Shown piece after piece: positions 6,982 to 7,669 of a stretch of 7,669 nucleotides of DNA (position 1 is its first letter; each line of letters begins with the position of its first letter). The stretch is from Candidatus Gastranaerophilales bacterium (GTDB lineage: Bacteria; Cyanobacteriota; Vampirovibrionia; Gastranaerophilales; Gastranaerophilaceae). The notes beneath the pieces were generated by a model. It did no database searches, was not told the DNA's origin, and saw only the letters and a list, made by a program, of their open reading frames with translations. The translations under genes were made by a program, and so were the position numbers. The stretch is taken from contig CANQLK010000080.1 of assembly GCA_947624665.1 (NCBI GenBank), forward strand, positions 1 to 7,669, written 5' to 3'.

Positions 6982-7389
6982 TTAACCCTTAGAAGCAGCT
7001 TTAAGTCGAGCCATTGCTCTTGCAAGAGCAGCATTAGCCGTTTTTATGTCTTTTATGGTTTCACTGCTGCCTATAATTGCTTCTGCCCTTTCTTTCGCCA
7101 ATTTCGCTCTTGCCGTATCTATATCCGTTCCTCTTTCTGCCGCTTCCGTTAATATAATTGCCTCATTATTCTTAAATTGAAACGTTCCGCCCATAACAGA
7201 AATTTTTTCGCCCTGACCGGATTTTTCTACCTTGACTATTCCTATATCCAAAACAGACATAAACGGTATATGGTCGGGCAATATCCCGAAACTGCCTGAT
7301 ATTCCCTTTGCATATACGGCATCTGCATCATCTTCATATACAATCTTTTCCGGAGTTATTATTTTTATATGAATAGTTTTTTCTGTCAT
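6982..7389 (-). CDS. atpC: F-type ATP synthase epsilon subunit
   Basis: Central-stalk subunit of F1 that couples rotation to the beta subunits and can inhibit ATP hydrolysis. It is full length at 135 residues, normal for the family. The N-terminal beta-sandwich contains GILPDHIPF (35-43), matching the family GxLPxHxP pattern, and SVMGGTFQFKNN (64-75). The C-terminal helical hairpin begins TEAAERGTDIDTARAKLAKE (81-100) and ends ALARAMARLKAA. Within it, IDTARA (90-95) fits the I(L)DxxRA ATP-binding motif described for Bacillus-type epsilon, so the subunit may sense ATP; this is inferred from the motif alone. The start is ATG 7389, with AGG at 7398-7400 eight bases upstream and the atpD stop only 3 bases before it, as expected for the end of an atp operon. 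Confidence 0.97.
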   Translation of the reverse strand: MTEKTIHIKIITPEKIVYEDDADAVYAKGISGSFGILPDHIPFMSVLDIGIVKVEKSGQGEKISVMGGTFQFKNNEAIILTEAAERGTDIDTARAKLAKERAEAIIGSSETIKDIKTANAALARAMARLKAASKG

Positions 7390-7392
7390 AAA

Positions 7393-7669
7393 TTATACCT
7401 GTTTTACGTTTTTTGCATTGTTCAGCACATCTTCGATAGTACCTGCCATATAAAAAGCCTGCTCGGGTATATTATCGTACTGACCTTCAATTATTCCCTT
7501 AAAACCTGCAATAGTATCTTCCAGTTTTACATATTTACCCGGAATTCCCGAGAACTGCTCGGCTACGTTGAACGGCTGAGATAAGAATTTTTGAATTTTT
7601 CTTGCTCTGTTAACGGTTTCTTTATCCTCTTCACTAAGTTCATCCATACCCAATATTGCAATAATATCC
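7393..7669 (-). CDS. atpD: F-type ATP synthase beta subunit, C-terminal end (cut by window edge)
   Basis: The last 91 codons of the catalytic beta subunit of F1-ATPase; the nucleotide-binding core lies beyond the window. The frame is open to the edge and reads DIIAILGMDELSEEDK, containing the conserved DELSEED loop that contacts the gamma and epsilon subunits, followed by the canonical RARKIQKFLSQPFNVAEQFSG and the usual C-terminal helices. A TTG inside the frame at 7651-7653 is not a start; it encodes Leu of AILG. The stop codon lies 3 bases before atpC, so the two are cotranscribed. Confidence 0.97.
   Translation of the reverse strand, partial: DIIAILGMDELSEEDKETVNRARKIQKFLSQPFNVAEQFSGIPGKYVKLEDTIAGFKGIIEGQYDNIPEQAFYMAGTIEDVLNNAKNVKQV

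Noticed and set aside
7393..7653. A free-standing 86-residue protein starting at TTG 7653
   Set aside because: The frame continues upstream to the window edge as DIIAIL and matches the ATP synthase beta subunit, so this is the C-terminal end of a longer gene.

Overview
The window is AT-rich bacterial DNA in which every supportable gene lies on the minus strand. Read in the direction of transcription, from high to low coordinates, the order is: end of atpD, atpC, a secreted M16 zinc protease, a PilZ protein, a membrane sensor histidine kinase, a response regulator with an HD-GYP output domain, and the first 200 codons of proS. No tRNA, rRNA, CRISPR array, insertion sequence or phage gene was seen. 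The genes are intact except the two cut by the window edges.

The organism cannot be fixed from this sequence. The composition is low in GC, with A/T-ending codons and many Lys and Asn residues. A secreted M16 protease with a Sec signal peptide and a c-di-GMP signalling set fit a free-living or gut-associated bacterium, probably with a two-membrane envelope. The adjacent beta and epsilon ATP synthase genes are common to most bacteria. A non-photosynthetic relative of Cyanobacteria (Gastranaerophilales/Melainabacteria type) is my tentative guess, based only on overall resemblance of style and of the epsilon C-terminus. It is not proven.

Region by region: positions 6982-7669 hold the end of the F-type ATP synthase operon, with beta and epsilon 3 bases apart. 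Positions 6854-6981 are a non-coding gap with a good -10 box (TATAAT) and an imperfect dyad just downstream of it, and are the likely start of a new transcription unit. Positions 1676-6853 hold the protease, PilZ protein and kinase, with gaps of 36 and 78 bases. The kinase and the response regulator overlap by 8 bases and are very likely translationally coupled. After a 77-base gap containing a plausible extended -10 promoter, proS begins.

Working model: the kinase senses an unknown extracytoplasmic signal through an unassigned domain of about 165 residues and phosphorylates Asp53 of the response regulator. This controls an HD-GYP domain, a fold that normally hydrolyses c-di-GMP. The PilZ protein upstream has intact c-di-GMP-binding motifs and is a natural effector. 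The HD-GYP domain departs from consensus at two conserved positions: Arg in place of the first metal-ligand His, and Met in place of the Lys of HDxGK. It may therefore be inactive, altered or a receptor instead of an ordinary phosphodiesterase. Whether the M16 protease belongs functionally to this module or is only co-transcribed cannot be told from the sequence.
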